In this document: positions 1-9,455 of the stretch, piece by piece | Layout of the letters: each line of letters begins with the position of its first letter | How positions within the stretch are numbered: the first letter of the stretch is position 1 | The notes under the pieces: model-generated | The model's database searches: none | The model's input: the letters and a program-made list of their open reading frames with translations, nothing else | Told to the model about the DNA's origin: nothing | Program-made: the position numbers and the translations under genes | Source: an uncultured Oceanospirillaceae bacterium | GTDB taxonomy: Bacteria > Pseudomonadota > Gammaproteobacteria > Pseudomonadales > Balneatricaceae | Direction of reading: 5' to 3' | Assembly (NCBI GenBank): GCA_913057435.1 | Contig: CAJXNY010000004.1 | Location: 124,001 to 188,000 of the forward strand | DNA: 64,000 nt

Positions 1-1107
1 CTCAACAGTGACACCCTGTTAAGCGTGGTTGATGAGCTGAATATGGACAGCCTGATTATTACCCTGATCTCGGTACTGATCAGCGTCATCGCATTGACCA
101 TGATCCTCAAACACCTGATGCGTCCAATCTACAACCTGGAGCATGCACTGCATGATATCGCAGCGGGCGACGGTGACCTGACCCGCCAGCTGGATACCAA
201 CTGCGAGCCTGAGTTTGCTGCCCTGGCCGGCCACTTCAACACCTTTACCACCCGCCTGCGCGGCCTGATTCAGGATGTTATCAGCGCCAGCGATCAAATC
301 AATCTGGCCACCCGGCAATCCGCCAAAGGCGCCCATGCCTCCAGTCAGGATATGGGCCGCCAGCTGGGTGAGCTGGAAATGCTGGCTGCAGCCATGAATG
401 AGATGGCTGCAAGCTCGATCCAGGTTGCCGGTAATGCGCGCCAGGCTGCCGTTGCCGTCCAGAGTGCAGAAAACTCGGTGGCCCAGGGTGGGCTCTCCCT
501 GCAACAGACCAGTGAATCGATCAGCCACCTGTCTGAACATGTGGACGAAGCGGTGAATGTTGTACGCACACTGGAAAGCGCTTCGGATAACATCGAGTCA
601 ATTCTCTCCGTTATCAACGATATTGCCGATCAGACTAACCTGCTGGCGTTGAACGCAGCCATCGAGGCAGCCCGTGCGGGCGAGCAAGGCCGGGGCTTTG
701 CCGTGGTGGCTGACGAGGTACGCACTCTGGCTCACCGTACAACGGAATCCACCAAAGAGATTCGCCAGATGATCGAGCAACTGCAAAATGGTACTCGCAC
801 AGCGGTACAGACCATGACCAGCAGTAAAGATGTGGTGGTTAATGCCGTGGAGCGCGCCCAAAGCCTGGCCGATTCATTCGCAGACATCACCGCCTCGATG
901 CACCAGATCACCGAAATGAACGCGCAGATTGCTTCGGCTGCCGAGCAGCAGAGCGCGGTATCCGAGGAGATCAACCAGAGTACGGTACAGCTGCGCGATA
1001 TCTGCGCTTCGGTATCCGAACGGGCGCAACAGACCAATGGCGAGCTGGACACACAGCTGAGCCATGTTGAAACTCAGAAACGGGCACTGGGTCACTTCAG
1101 TATCTGA
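1..1107 (+). CDS. Methyl-accepting chemotaxis protein, 5' end outside window
   Basis: The reading frame is open from base 1, so the N-terminal sensor is cut off by the window edge; the GTG at 25 is internal. What remains is one membrane segment (about residues 18-36 of the visible part), a HAMP domain ending near the DGDLTRQL motif, and the full cytoplasmic signalling hairpin. The hairpin tip carries the invariant chemoreceptor sequence [20 protein letters not shown] followed by [12 protein letters not shown]. It would relay ligand occupancy to CheA/CheW at the inner membrane. The ligand cannot be inferred because the sensor is missing. It converges with rsuA across a GC-rich hairpin. Confidence 0.95.
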   Translation, partial: LNSDTLLSVVDELNMDSLIITLISVLISVIALTMILKHLMRPIYNLEHALHDIAAGDGDLTRQLDTNCEPEFAALAGHFNTFTTRLRGLIQDVISASDQINLATRQSAKGAHASSQDMGRQLGELEMLAAAMNEMAASSIQVAGNARQAAVAVQSAENSVAQGGLSLQQTSESISHLSEHVDEAVNVVRTLESASDNIESILSVINDIADQTNLLALNAAIEAARAGEQGRGFAVVADEVRTLAHRTTESTKEIRQMIEQLQNGTRTAVQTMTSSKDVVVNAVERAQSLADSFADITASMHQITEMNAQIASAAEQQSAVSEEINQSTVQLRDICASVSERAQQTNGELDTQLSHVETQKRALGHFSI

Positions 1108-1122
1108 CCCAATAGCTATCCC

Positions 1123-1149
1123 TCCCCCGGCCTGATCAGGCCCGGGGGA
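1123..1149. terminator. GC-rich hairpin between convergent genes
   Basis: Near-perfect inverted repeat with arms TCCCCCGGCCTGA and TCAGGCCCGGGGGA and one bulged base. It sits between the chemoreceptor stop (1107) and rsuA and covers the rsuA stop codon. There is no T-tract on either side, so it may act as a bidirectional structural end rather than a classic intrinsic terminator. Confidence 0.5.
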
Positions 1150-1840
1150 TACCGACGCTGGCAACCTCTGCAGACGTCAACGCCCGACAGCTGCCCACCG
1201 CCAGCGCAGGGTCCAGCACAATCGTCCCCATCGCTTCACGGTGCAAGGACGTCACCATATTATCCACCTGCTGAAACATCCTTTTCACCTGATGGTAACG
1301 GCCTTCATAGATCGTCAACCGCGCTTCACAAGGCCCTAATACTTCAAGCTGTGCCGGTTGGGTTTTGATGCCTTCTGGCTCCAGTACGACTCCCGCTGCA
1401 AACACCCCGGCCGTATTCTCAGTAATGGGCCATAACGTCTCCAGCCGGTAAATCTTCGCTATTTTCTGCTCCGGCGCGGTCAGCTGACGCGACCAGAGGC
1501 CATCGTTGGTCAGGATCAGCAAACCTGAACTGTGCAAATCCAGCCGCCCACCAATATGCAATTGCTCGCGTAATTCCGCCGGTATCAGCTCCATCACCGT
1601 CTGATGCTCCGGGTCACGGGTCGCACTCAGGTAGCCCGCCGGTTTATTCAGCATCAGATAGTGGGGCTGGCGCCGTTGCAACAACACCCCTTCCAGTTCC
1701 ACAGTACAAAAAGGCGTCACCGCATAGCGACCATCCTTCACCACAGCATCAGCGACGCTCACCCGGCCGGCCGCGACCAGATAACGGGCCTGCTTCTGGC
1801 TATACTCGGTATGTTTACAGATAAATCGGTCCAGTCTCAT
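1136..1840 (-). CDS. rsuA: 16S rRNA pseudouridine(516) synthase RsuA
   Basis: 234 residues, the usual RsuA size. An N-terminal S4 RNA-binding domain (MRLDRFICKHTEYS, then QARYLVAAGRVSV) precedes the pseudouridine synthase fold. The catalytic aspartate lies in GRLDLHSSGLLILTNDG, with downstream KIYRLE and the C-terminal EGRYHQVKRM motif of the RsuA/RluB/RluE/RluF family. It would isomerise one uridine in the small-subunit rRNA. RsuA is preferred over RluE/RluF because of the N-terminal S4 domain and the LWSRQLTAP sequence, though paralogue assignment by eye is not absolute. Transcribed alone, convergent with the preceding gene and divergent from slyD. Confidence 0.88.
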   Translation of the reverse strand: MRLDRFICKHTEYSQKQARYLVAAGRVSVADAVVKDGRYAVTPFCTVELEGVLLQRRQPHYLMLNKPAGYLSATRDPEHQTVMELIPAELREQLHIGGRLDLHSSGLLILTNDGLWSRQLTAPEQKIAKIYRLETLWPITENTAGVFAAGVVLEPEGIKTQPAQLEVLGPCEARLTIYEGRYHQVKRMFQQVDNMVTSLHREAMGTIVLDPALAVGSCRALTSAEVASVGIPRA

Positions 1841-1939
1841 AGCGCGGCATTATGCCAGTTCATCAACCCGCTGTCCGGCTTGCCTCAGGGCGACACAACA
1901 CCGATACTGCCTGTCGAAAATGTACCGACAGGAAAGACC

Positions 1940-2437
1940 ATGAGCGTAATCTGCGACGATAAAGTAGTGCAGTTCCATTATCAGCTGACTGACACTGATA
2001 ATCAGCAACTTGAAAACAGCCGTGAAGGCGAGCCGATGGCCTACCTGCACGGCCACGGTAATATGATGCCAGCGCTGGAAGCAGCGATGGAAGGTAAAGC
2101 AACAGGCGAACAGTTCACTATTACTCTGTCCCCTGCCGATGGCTACGGCGAGCGCCGCGATGACGCCACTCAACGGGTGCCAGTTAAGCATCTGCAAGGC
2201 TTGCCAAAGGGTCAGAAAAGCTGGCAGCCTGGCATGACAGCCGTGATACAGACAGAACAGGGCATGCGCCAGGTTACCGTTATTAAGGCCAGCCGCTTTA
2301 TGGTCAACATCGACACTAACCACCCGCTGGCGGGTAAAACGCTGACCTACGCGATCGAAATTATTGATCTGCGTGATGCCAGCAACGACGAGATCGCTCA
2401 CGGTCACGCCCATGGCCCCGGCGGCCACCACCACTGA
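1940..2437 (+). CDS. slyD: FKBP-type peptidyl-prolyl isomerase, SlyD family
   Basis: 165 residues from the ATG at 1940, which has an AGGAAAG ribosome-binding site; the longer frame opening at 1604 runs antisense through rsuA and is not used. The FKBP domain is split by the insert-in-flap domain typical of SlyD, with AYLHGHGNMMPALEAAMEG and DGYGERRDDATQRVP recognisable. The C-terminus is histidine-rich (AHGHAHGPGGHHH), fitting the metal-binding tail of SlyD used in nickel delivery. It is cytoplasmic, a prolyl isomerase and chaperone. It lies 23 bp upstream of another prolyl isomerase (ppiC), and the two probably share a transcript. Confidence 0.9.
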   Translation: MSVICDDKVVQFHYQLTDTDNQQLENSREGEPMAYLHGHGNMMPALEAAMEGKATGEQFTITLSPADGYGERRDDATQRVPVKHLQGLPKGQKSWQPGMTAVIQTEQGMRQVTVIKASRFMVNIDTNHPLAGKTLTYAIEIIDLRDASNDEIAHGHAHGPGGHHH

Positions 2438-2460
2438 AACAAGCGACAGGAGAGAACACC

Positions 2461-2742
2461 ATGGCTAATGCCAACGCACGTCACATTCTGGTCAATTCCG
2501 AAGAACAGTGTCAGGAACTGAAAGAAAAAATCGAAGCCGGTGAAGATTTTGCCGCACTGGCACGTGAACACTCCCTGTGCCCATCCGGCGGCCAAGGTGG
2601 CGACCTGGGTCGTTTCGGCCGCGGTCAGATGGTACCGGAGTTTGATAAGGTCGTTTTCAGCGCACCGGTGAAAGAAGTTCAGGGCCCGGTTAAAACCCAG
2701 TTCGGCTACCACCTGCTGGAAGTAACAGAGCGCAACGACTGA
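2461..2742 (+). CDS. ppiC: Parvulin-type peptidyl-prolyl isomerase PpiC
   Basis: 93 residues, exactly the length of E. coli PpiC, and a single rotamase domain with no signal peptide. Diagnostic stretches are ARHILV at the start, SLCPSGGQGGDLGRFGRGQM in the middle and TQFGYHLLEV near the end. It catalyses cis-trans isomerisation of prolyl bonds in the cytoplasm. A strong GACAGGAGAG ribosome-binding site precedes the ATG. The preceding gene is slyD, so two unrelated prolyl-isomerase families form one small operon. Confidence 0.93.
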   Translation: MANANARHILVNSEEQCQELKEKIEAGEDFAALAREHSLCPSGGQGGDLGRFGRGQMVPEFDKVVFSAPVKEVQGPVKTQFGYHLLEVTERND

Positions 2743-2754
2743 GTGATACACAGA

Positions 2755-2778
2755 CAGTCAGCAACGGACCGCTGACTG
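2755..2778 (+). terminator. Hairpin after ppiC
   Basis: Perfect 8-bp inverted repeat (CAGTCAGC / GCTGACTG, 8-nt loop) 13 bp after the ppiC stop, between convergent genes. There is no T-tract, so termination here is plausible but not certain. Confidence 0.45.
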
Positions 2779-2800
2779 CCTCACCAGCAACGCCCTGTCG

Positions 2801-5662
2801 TCAGTCAACCAGATTGACAGCAGGGCGATGCTCACGCCTGACCATAAGCTGCTCAAATTCAGCAACAGGTACGGGCCGCGCGTAAAAGAATCCCTGTGCG
2901 ACATCACAGCCCGCCGCTTTGAGGAAGTCTCGCTGTTCGCTGGTTTCTACGCCTTCGGCAATCGTACTAAGCTGCAGGTTGCGGGCGATATCAATAATCG
3001 ATGACGTAAGCGCTGTATCATCAGGGTCAAGTGGTACTCCCGCTGTGAACGCTCGATCAATCTTCAACTTATCCAGCGGAAAACGTTTGAGATAGGACAG
3101 GCTGGAATAGCCCGTACCAAAATCATCCAGTGCAATCTTGACCCCCATCTCCTGCAGCTGGCTCAGCGCCTCATGTGCCTGCTCAAGATCACCCATCAGT
3201 ACACTTTCAGTTACCTCAACCACCAGCAACTCTGCCGGGAAATCACTTTCCAGCAAGGCCTGCTGAATGCTACTGACCAGATCATGGGTAAATTGACAAG
3301 CAGAGACATTAACCGCAATGCTGACCGGCGGATAGCCATCAGAGATCCATTGTGCTCCCTGCCGACACGCCTGGTTAATCACCCACTCACCGATCGTCAG
3401 AATAAGACCGTTCTCTTCCGCCAATGGAATAAATTCCATTGGACTGACAACGCCGCGTTCAGGGTGATTCCAGCGTATCAGGGCTTCACAGCCTTGAGGG
3501 ATGGAGCTGTTCAGGCAATACTGCGGCTGGTAATAGAGCTCGAATTCCTGATTTTTGACGGCGTGACGCAGATCTGTTTCAAGCTGTAATCGCTCAGACA
3601 CCTGTGCGTTCATTTCGGCGGTAAAGAACTGGAAATTATCGCGCCCTGTCTGCTTCGCATGTCGTAATGCAGTATCTGCATTACGTAACAGAGATTCGAA
3701 ATCATCACCATCACCCGGATACACCGCAATCCCGACACCTGGCGTCACTTCCAGCCCATCAGTATCAACCGATAATGATTTAACCAGCCGGTCCAGCAAC
3801 CGCTGTACCAGAGAAGCGATTTCTTCCGGCTTATCAGGTGCCGACATCAAAATGGCAAATTCGTCACCGCCCAGCCGCGCTACTGTATCTGATGGAGCAA
3901 CCAGACTTACCAGACGCTGCCCCACTTCCTGCAGCACCTGATCCCCCACTGCATGGCCTAAAGAGTCATTAATATCGCGGAAGCGGTCAATATCCAGATG
4001 CAGCAAAGCAACCTTACCGCCGTAGCGTTGGACGTGCCCCATGCCCTGGCTGACACGGTCAGCAAGTAATAATCGGTTTGGCAGGTTGGTCAATGAGTCG
4101 TGCTCAGCCAGATAGCGAAGCCGCTCCTCCGTACGTTTATGCTCACTCAAATCAGATACGGTAGCGATATAGTTAAGTACTTCTTTATCTGCACCACGAC
4201 AAACAGAGATAGACAGCCACTCCGGCACCAGGGAGCCATCTTTTCGTCGGTTCCAGACCTCTCCCTGCCAGCGATCATTACTCTGAATCTCCTGCCACAA
4301 CTGATCATAAAACTGCTGGCTATGAGCACCTGATGACATAAATCGGGGATTCTGACCAATAGCATCTTCTCGTTCGTAGCCTGTAATACGACAAAAAGCC
4401 TCATTTACCGCCAGGATACAGTTGTCCGGCCCGGTAACCAGAATACCTTCACGGGCAGCCTCGAACACCCTGGATGCCACTTCAAGCTGGCTCTGCTGAT
4501 CATCAATATCACGCTGGTAGCGCTGAAAGCCTGACTTCAGCAAGCGGGAAAAAATCAGCGCCACAGCCAGTGTGAGCAAAGTCCCCAACCCCGCAGCAAT
4601 TAACAGGTAAGCACCGTTATCCGCCAGCAGTTCTGTCAATGTCTGCTTATGGGACTCAATCATCAAACGGATATCTTCCGGGTACAACGATGCTACCAGT
4701 ACCCAGTCCCAGCCGGGTACCTGCTGCGCAAGCGCCAGCACTCGCCCCTCTTCCTTCGGGTCATCAAAGGGGTTGTATTCAACAAAACCACCGCCACCCG
4801 CGGCCGCCCTCAGGCTATCCTCAACAAACGTTCGATCTTTAGCCGACTCAATATCACGCAATCTCACCCCGTTAAGCTCAGGATGAGCGGGGTTAGTCAT
4901 CACCTCACCATTGCTGGTAAGTACAGAGAAGTAACCATCTCCGCCAATCAGCTGGCCGGCCAGCTGTTCCAGCACCATGAGTTTCAGATCTTCTTCCATT
5001 CGATAGAGGTAATCACCACTACCAATCAACCAGTCAAAGGGCTCAAAACGGCGGGCAAAGGTTACCTTTTCACGCATGACCGCCTGGCCTGGTGGGTACC
5101 AGCTATAGCTGGTAAAACCTTTACCTGCAGGGTTATTGACCGTTTCAATAAGGCTGCCCATTACGGGTACACCATTGTGATCACGTACATCCAGCATCAA
5201 TGTACCTTCACGCTCAGGCGAGGGCGGTAGCAGCACAGCGCGCCCACTCAGGTGATCAATAAACAGATAACCTCGACCATCAAAAAAACGAACATCACGC
5301 AATGTTTCACGGATCAATTGCTGTAATTCAGCCCCACCCATGCGGCTTTTATTCAGTTCATAGAGGCTATTGGCGACGGTCCATGCCTGATTCACATGCT
5401 CTTGAATTGACAGTTTCAGGTTTGAGCGAGCTTCTTCTCGCAGGTATTCGATATGCTGAAGCATGGACTGTATTTCGGAATCCAGTCGTGCATGCTGCTG
5501 TGCTACCACCTCACGGTTGAGGCTGGCAAAACGGTCAGAGTTTTCCAGATGGGATTTAAAAACAAAAAAACCGGATACTGTCAGGATTGAAAGCAATACT
5601 AACAGGACCATTGCTATAGCCTGGTACCGAGGAAGTAACCCCGGTTCTATCCTGAACTTCAT
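2801..5662 (-). CDS. Cache-PAS-GGDEF-EAL membrane protein (cyclic-di-GMP turnover)
   Basis: About 953 residues. Order: TM1 (about 16-36), a periplasmic Cache region (about 40-340; contains FFDGRGYLFIDH and WDWVLVASLYPED), TM2 (about 350-375), PAS (about 395-505), GGDEF (about 515-680) and EAL (about 690-945). The cyclase motif is intact (RLGGDEFAIL), and the EAL domain retains CEALIRWNH and DDFGTGYSSLSYL, so both diguanylate cyclase and phosphodiesterase activities are possible. The ATG at 5662 has a GAGG site five bases upstream, while an ATG seven codons earlier (5683) has none. It lies alone between convergent ppiC and a divergent unknown gene. Ligand and net activity cannot be read from sequence. 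Confidence 0.92.
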   Translation of the reverse strand: MKFRIEPGLLPRYQAIAMVLLVLLSILTVSGFFVFKSHLENSDRFASLNREVVAQQHARLDSEIQSMLQHIEYLREEARSNLKLSIQEHVNQAWTVANSLYELNKSRMGGAELQQLIRETLRDVRFFDGRGYLFIDHLSGRAVLLPPSPEREGTLMLDVRDHNGVPVMGSLIETVNNPAGKGFTSYSWYPPGQAVMREKVTFARRFEPFDWLIGSGDYLYRMEEDLKLMVLEQLAGQLIGGDGYFSVLTSNGEVMTNPAHPELNGVRLRDIESAKDRTFVEDSLRAAAGGGGFVEYNPFDDPKEEGRVLALAQQVPGWDWVLVASLYPEDIRLMIESHKQTLTELLADNGAYLLIAAGLGTLLTLAVALIFSRLLKSGFQRYQRDIDDQQSQLEVASRVFEAAREGILVTGPDNCILAVNEAFCRITGYEREDAIGQNPRFMSSGAHSQQFYDQLWQEIQSNDRWQGEVWNRRKDGSLVPEWLSISVCRGADKEVLNYIATVSDLSEHKRTEERLRYLAEHDSLTNLPNRLLLADRVSQGMGHVQRYGGKVALLHLDIDRFRDINDSLGHAVGDQVLQEVGQRLVSLVAPSDTVARLGGDEFAILMSAPDKPEEIASLVQRLLDRLVKSLSVDTDGLEVTPGVGIAVYPGDGDDFESLLRNADTALRHAKQTGRDNFQFFTAEMNAQVSERLQLETDLRHAVKNQEFELYYQPQYCLNSSIPQGCEALIRWNHPERGVVSPMEFIPLAEENGLILTIGEWVINQACRQGAQWISDGYPPVSIAVNVSACQFTHDLVSSIQQALLESDFPAELLVVEVTESVLMGDLEQAHEALSQLQEMGVKIALDDFGTGYSSLSYLKRFPLDKLKIDRAFTAGVPLDPDDTALTSSIIDIARNLQLSTIAEGVETSEQRDFLKAAGCDVAQGFFYARPVPVAEFEQLMVRREHRPAVNLVD

Positions 5663-5912
5663 AGATGCCTCAACACAGTCCATTTACAGCCATCAAATAC
5701 TCACCAGCTTATATTCCAGGAAGCGGGTCCCTCGAGCAAAGCCTATTTTAAAACGCCTGGGCCTATATTTCCTACAAAAAAACAGCCTAAAAAGGCTAAA
5801 GTCGACAATTAATCACAGATTCAATCATACGTTTGAATAGCTGGATGGCACTTTTTCCCTGCACACAATATGATAAGCCCAGCGTCTTCAAGTACGATCA
5901 GGATGAATCAGA

Positions 5913-7043
5913 ATGAACGGTTTTTTACCCACATCGGCTCGCGCTTTATTACTTATGCTCGGTTTGTTATCCGGCATTCAGGCCCAGGCAGCACTTTTTG
6001 GTATCGGCAAAGAAGTCAACGGCCTGCCTGCAATCGTGCTGGAAGCAGAGTATGACTACTACGGAGAAACCGGAACTCTGTCCAAGCTCAAGGGACGTCA
6101 CCTGCGCCCTCCATACTCGCTGCCAGTTTCAACTGTCGCCATCGTCGACAACCTTAATGCTGAGATGGATAAGCGAAAGCTGAAAATAGCTCCCCACATA
6201 ACGATCACTGACCGACTACAGTGGGGCCGATTCGAAATATTTTCTGTCCTCAAGCCGCTCGACAACGGTAAAAAGTTATCGAAGCCCATGCCGGTTATCT
6301 GCAAAAGCAAATATGATTGCCGGGTCGATGGCGAATTTGAAGACAGACTCAATAAAGACCAGCGCGCCTTGCTGGGCTGGACTCGCTACTTTCTACTCAA
6401 ACACCACAGCAACCGCCGGCTCAATAATCAGCAAAGCGCGCGCATAACCCGTGACTACAAACTGTTCAGTGTTTTCAACAAAGGCGCAGCATCTACCCCC
6501 GCAATTAATTTCTGGCTCGATATGCCCAGAACCCGACATGCAGATGCCATCACATTCAGCCCGGAGTCTCCACCTAAGCGCAGCGGCCGCCCTGCCATCA
6601 ATGCTATTACGGGCTTTGTCTGGGCACTGCAGGCGTTACCCAAAGATGAGCTAAGCGAGCAGTCACCTGCCTTTAACGAACTAATGAGTAACAAACTACA
6701 GAGCCTGTTTGCGGGCCAGTACAGTTACCCGTACACCCGCATCAGTCGCTCTAAAGCCGGACACGTCGACTACAGCCGTGAAGATCTGTCAGCACTGGAA
6801 CTTGCTCAGACGCTGCGAAACTGGCAAACACTCCAGCCACTGGCCTATATCAAAGGCCTGGACGTGCGTTATATTATTGTCAGCATTAACGATAATGTCA
6901 GTGATATACACGTAATACCTGTGAGCTGTAAAAACACTCTGTGTGACCAGCTTGACTGGGAGCAACTGCGCAGTACAGAAATTCGCCTGCTGAATCACCC
7001 ACTGATTCTGGCGCAATTTACGCGCTATTTTACCGGCTTCTAA
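5913..7043 (+). CDS. Exported protein of unknown function
   Basis: 376 residues; I do not recognise the family. It begins with a clear Sec signal peptide (LLLMLGLLSGIQAQA then ALFGIG), so the mature protein is periplasmic or outer-membrane associated. It has no further membrane segment. Four cysteines in CKSKYDC and CKNTLC could form two disulfides. The sequence is basic in the middle (KHHSNRRLNNQQ). It lies alone between a c-di-GMP enzyme on the other strand and a chemoreceptor on the same strand, with about 230 bp to the latter. Length and a good AGGA ribosome-binding site support a real gene. Confidence 0.8.
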   Translation: MNGFLPTSARALLLMLGLLSGIQAQAALFGIGKEVNGLPAIVLEAEYDYYGETGTLSKLKGRHLRPPYSLPVSTVAIVDNLNAEMDKRKLKIAPHITITDRLQWGRFEIFSVLKPLDNGKKLSKPMPVICKSKYDCRVDGEFEDRLNKDQRALLGWTRYFLLKHHSNRRLNNQQSARITRDYKLFSVFNKGAASTPAINFWLDMPRTRHADAITFSPESPPKRSGRPAINAITGFVWALQALPKDELSEQSPAFNELMSNKLQSLFAGQYSYPYTRISRSKAGHVDYSREDLSALELAQTLRNWQTLQPLAYIKGLDVRYIIVSINDNVSDIHVIPVSCKNTLCDQLDWEQLRSTEIRLLNHPLILAQFTRYFTGF

Positions 7044-7052
7044 CCAGAAGCC
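7035..7052 (+). terminator. Hairpin overlapping the stop codon of the exported protein gene
   Basis: Perfect 7-bp stem (GGCTTCT / AGAAGCC) with an AACC loop. The TAA stop starts at the last base of the left arm. A CT-rich stretch but no T-run follows. Confidence 0.4.
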
Positions 7053-7271
7053 TCCCTTCCTGCCCTCAAAGCACGCCTTTCAACCTACTAAAGATAAGGT
7101 AATGTCGATGTTGGCCGCAAAGTACCATAATCAGTACCGACTATTTTTGTTACTATTCAGTAACATAACCCGGTAGCTGTTGTGAATTTCCGCCAGATGC
7201 CAGGGTTAATCTCTCAGTAGTAATCTGACTCTTCCAGCCATGCACCTCGGCGGAGTCAAGGAGGGCTTTCG

Positions 7272-8882
7272 GTGCTGAAAAACTTCTCTGTTTCCATGAA
7301 ACTCTGGCTTATCTCACTGGTCGCGCTAATCGGACTGTCCGCTAATCAGCTTTATTCCCTTAACGCATTAAAGTCAGAATTGATGGACTCCCGCCAGGAG
7401 AAAATACAAGAACTGGTGGAAACAGCCCATAGCCTGATCGCTGGCAGCTATAAACGTCTAGGTAATACCGAAGCGGCACGCGCCGAAGCAAAAGAACTGG
7501 TGCGTGAGCTCAGCTATGCCGGCAAAGGCTACTTCTGGATTAATGATGAAAATCTGATTCTGGTTATGCACCCAAACAAGCCCGCCAAAGAAGGCAGTGA
7601 TATGACCTATGTCCGTGATGGCAATGGCAAATATCATTGGCAGGCAATGCGTGACATCGTCAAACAAGACGGCGGCGGCCTGGTGCATTACAACTACCTG
7701 AAACCAAAAACCAAAGAGCACCTGGATAAAATATCCTATGTAAAAGGCTTCAAGCCCTGGGGCTGGATTGTGGGTACCGGTGTCTATGTGACCGACCTTA
7801 ACGCCCTGTTCTGGAACCGTGCCAGTGTTTCCATTGGCGTCACTCTGGCCAGTATTCTGGCCGTTGCAGCACTGATTCTGATGATTTCCCGCGATATTGT
7901 GCAGCCGATACAGGCACTGTCTAAACCCATGGCAGCAGCTGCAGAAGGCAAACTGCGCCAACGCATTCAAGGTCGCCGTCGGGATGAATTTGGCCGCCTC
8001 GGTGACGCCTTCAATAACATGTTGACCGGCCAGACCACACTGATTCGTCAGCTCAGCGACGCCTGTGGCCAGCTCACGTCAACGGCGAGCACCCTGTTGA
8101 CCACCACAGACAACACCAAACAGGGCGTACAGCGTCAGTTCGAAGAGGTTGATCAGCTGGCGACTGCCATGGATGAGATGTGCAGCACGATTCATGAAGT
8201 CGCCCACCATGCGACACAGACAGCGGATGCCACTCAGCAAGCAACGGAACAGGCCAACGAAGGCCAACAGGCAGTCCAGGGGGCTATTCATTCGATTCAG
8301 CAACTGGCAGACGAAGTCGAAAGCACTGCGGGAAGCCTGCAACAGCTGGATTCCCAGTGTCACGAGATCGGTGCCGTTGTAGAAGTCATAGAGACCATCT
8401 CCCAGCAAACCAACCTGCTAGCCCTCAATGCCGCAATCGAAGCGGCCCGCGCCGGAGACCAGGGCCGCGGTTTCTCTGTGGTAGCTGACGAAGTACGCTC
8501 ACTGGCCATGCGTACCCAGCAGTCCACCGTTGAAATTCAGACAATGATTCAGAACCTGCAAAGTGGCGCACAGAAAGCCGTTGATGTAATGGGCCGCAGC
8601 ATGGAGCGGTCCAGCGAGAGCGTACAGCGCGCTCAGGTGGCCGGTGAAGTACTGGATCAAATTGTGAGTCAAATCCAGACCATCAATGATATGAGCACTC
8701 AGATCGCCACCGCGGCAGAAGAGCAGACAGCCGTATCCGATGAGATGACACGCGGCCTGCATCAGATCCGTGATGTCTCCAGTGAGACCAGTGATGACGC
8801 TGAGACCATGGCGCATAACAGCCAGGAGCTGAACCGGATGGTGACCCAGTTCGAAACCAGCATCGGTCGCTTCGAAGTCTGA
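7272..8882 (+). CDS. Methyl-accepting chemotaxis protein with single Cache sensor
   Basis: 536 residues from a GTG at 7272, chosen because AAGGAGGG lies 6-7 bases upstream. TM1 is about residues 8-28. The periplasmic sCache_2-type domain (about 35-185) contains [18 protein letters not shown] and [13 protein letters not shown]2 is about 190-210, then HAMP, then the signalling hairpin with [19 protein letters not shown]. sCache_2 receptors commonly bind small carboxylates, but the ligand here is unknown. The upstream region holds a 16-bp palindrome, GTTACT-ATTC-AGTAAC (7149-7164), a possible operator. Monocistronic. Confidence 0.95.
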   Translation: MLKNFSVSMKLWLISLVALIGLSANQLYSLNALKSELMDSRQEKIQELVETAHSLIAGSYKRLGNTEAARAEAKELVRELSYAGKGYFWINDENLILVMHPNKPAKEGSDMTYVRDGNGKYHWQAMRDIVKQDGGGLVHYNYLKPKTKEHLDKISYVKGFKPWGWIVGTGVYVTDLNALFWNRASVSIGVTLASILAVAALILMISRDIVQPIQALSKPMAAAAEGKLRQRIQGRRRDEFGRLGDAFNNMLTGQTTLIRQLSDACGQLTSTASTLLTTTDNTKQGVQRQFEEVDQLATAMDEMCSTIHEVAHHATQTADATQQATEQANEGQQAVQGAIHSIQQLADEVESTAGSLQQLDSQCHEIGAVVEVIETISQQTNLLALNAAIEAARAGDQGRGFSVVADEVRSLAMRTQQSTVEIQTMIQNLQSGAQKAVDVMGRSMERSSESVQRAQVAGEVLDQIVSQIQTINDMSTQIATAAEEQTAVSDEMTRGLHQIRDVSSETSDDAETMAHNSQELNRMVTQFETSIGRFEV

Positions 8883-8892
8883 TAAGCCCCAG

Positions 8893-8922
8893 TCTGCTGG
8901 CCCATAGCCACTGGCCAGCAGA
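8893..8922 (+). terminator. Stem-loop after Cache chemoreceptor gene
   Basis: Perfect 10-bp stem (TCTGCTGGCC / GGCCAGCAGA) with a 10-nt loop starting 11 bp after the stop codon. There is no T-run, only a C/T-rich tail. The remaining 250 bp to the ferredoxin gene hold nothing I can identify. Confidence 0.5.
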
Positions 8923-9171
8923 CCTCTCCCCAAGTTATCAACAGAATCCGTGCATAACCCTGTAGATAACCAGCCCCTGCTTTATTACAGCACTGTAATA
9001 TCAGGCCTTTCAACAGATCGTTTAGAAATCAACCAGCTATTTTTACATTAGCTTTCATAGGGTTAGAAAGTAAAAACAGAAATACCGAAAGCAAGCAGAT
9101 GAAGGGGAAAAGCCTGCAGCAGGTGCAGAAATAGCAGCAGGTGCCATCAATGATGACACCCTGAAAGTAAA

Positions 9172-9438
9172 TTATTCCTGCGGGAGTTCTACTTCGATGT
9201 GAGTTTTTGGAATACAGCAGCAGGTCAGGATCTCATCATCCGCAAGATCAACCAGACTGTCCTGCACATACTCAACTTCACCATCGAGCAGGCGCGCTTT
9301 ACAGCAGCCACAATAGCCACCACGGCAGCTATAGGGCGCAGTAATACGCTGTGCCTCCATGGCATCCAGCAACGAGAATTCATACTGATAGAAGAATGTC
9401 TCGTGATTATTAATTTTAATGCGTGGAATACCTGACAT
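9172..9438 (-). CDS. yfaE: 2Fe-2S ferredoxin, YfaE-type, for ribonucleotide reductase
   Basis: 88 residues from the ATG at 9438 with a GGAAGGA ribosome-binding site; an in-frame ATG at 9456 overlapping the nrdB stop would add six residues. The plant-type 2Fe-2S motif is visible: CRGGYCGCCKARL supplies three ligands and the later TCCCIPKT the fourth. In E. coli, YfaE supplies electrons to rebuild the diferric-tyrosyl radical of NrdB. Its place directly after nrdB, as the third gene of nrdA-nrdB-yfaE, supports the same role. Confidence 0.9.
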   Translation of the reverse strand: MSGIPRIKINNHETFFYQYEFSLLDAMEAQRITAPYSCRGGYCGCCKARLLDGEVEYVQDSLVDLADDEILTCCCIPKTHIEVELPQE

Positions 9439-9455
9439 AGCGTCCTTCCGGGTCA

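Noticed and set aside
1604-1939. N-terminal extension of slyD
   Set aside because: It is antisense to rsuA codons and lacks a ribosome-binding site; the ATG at 1940 has one.
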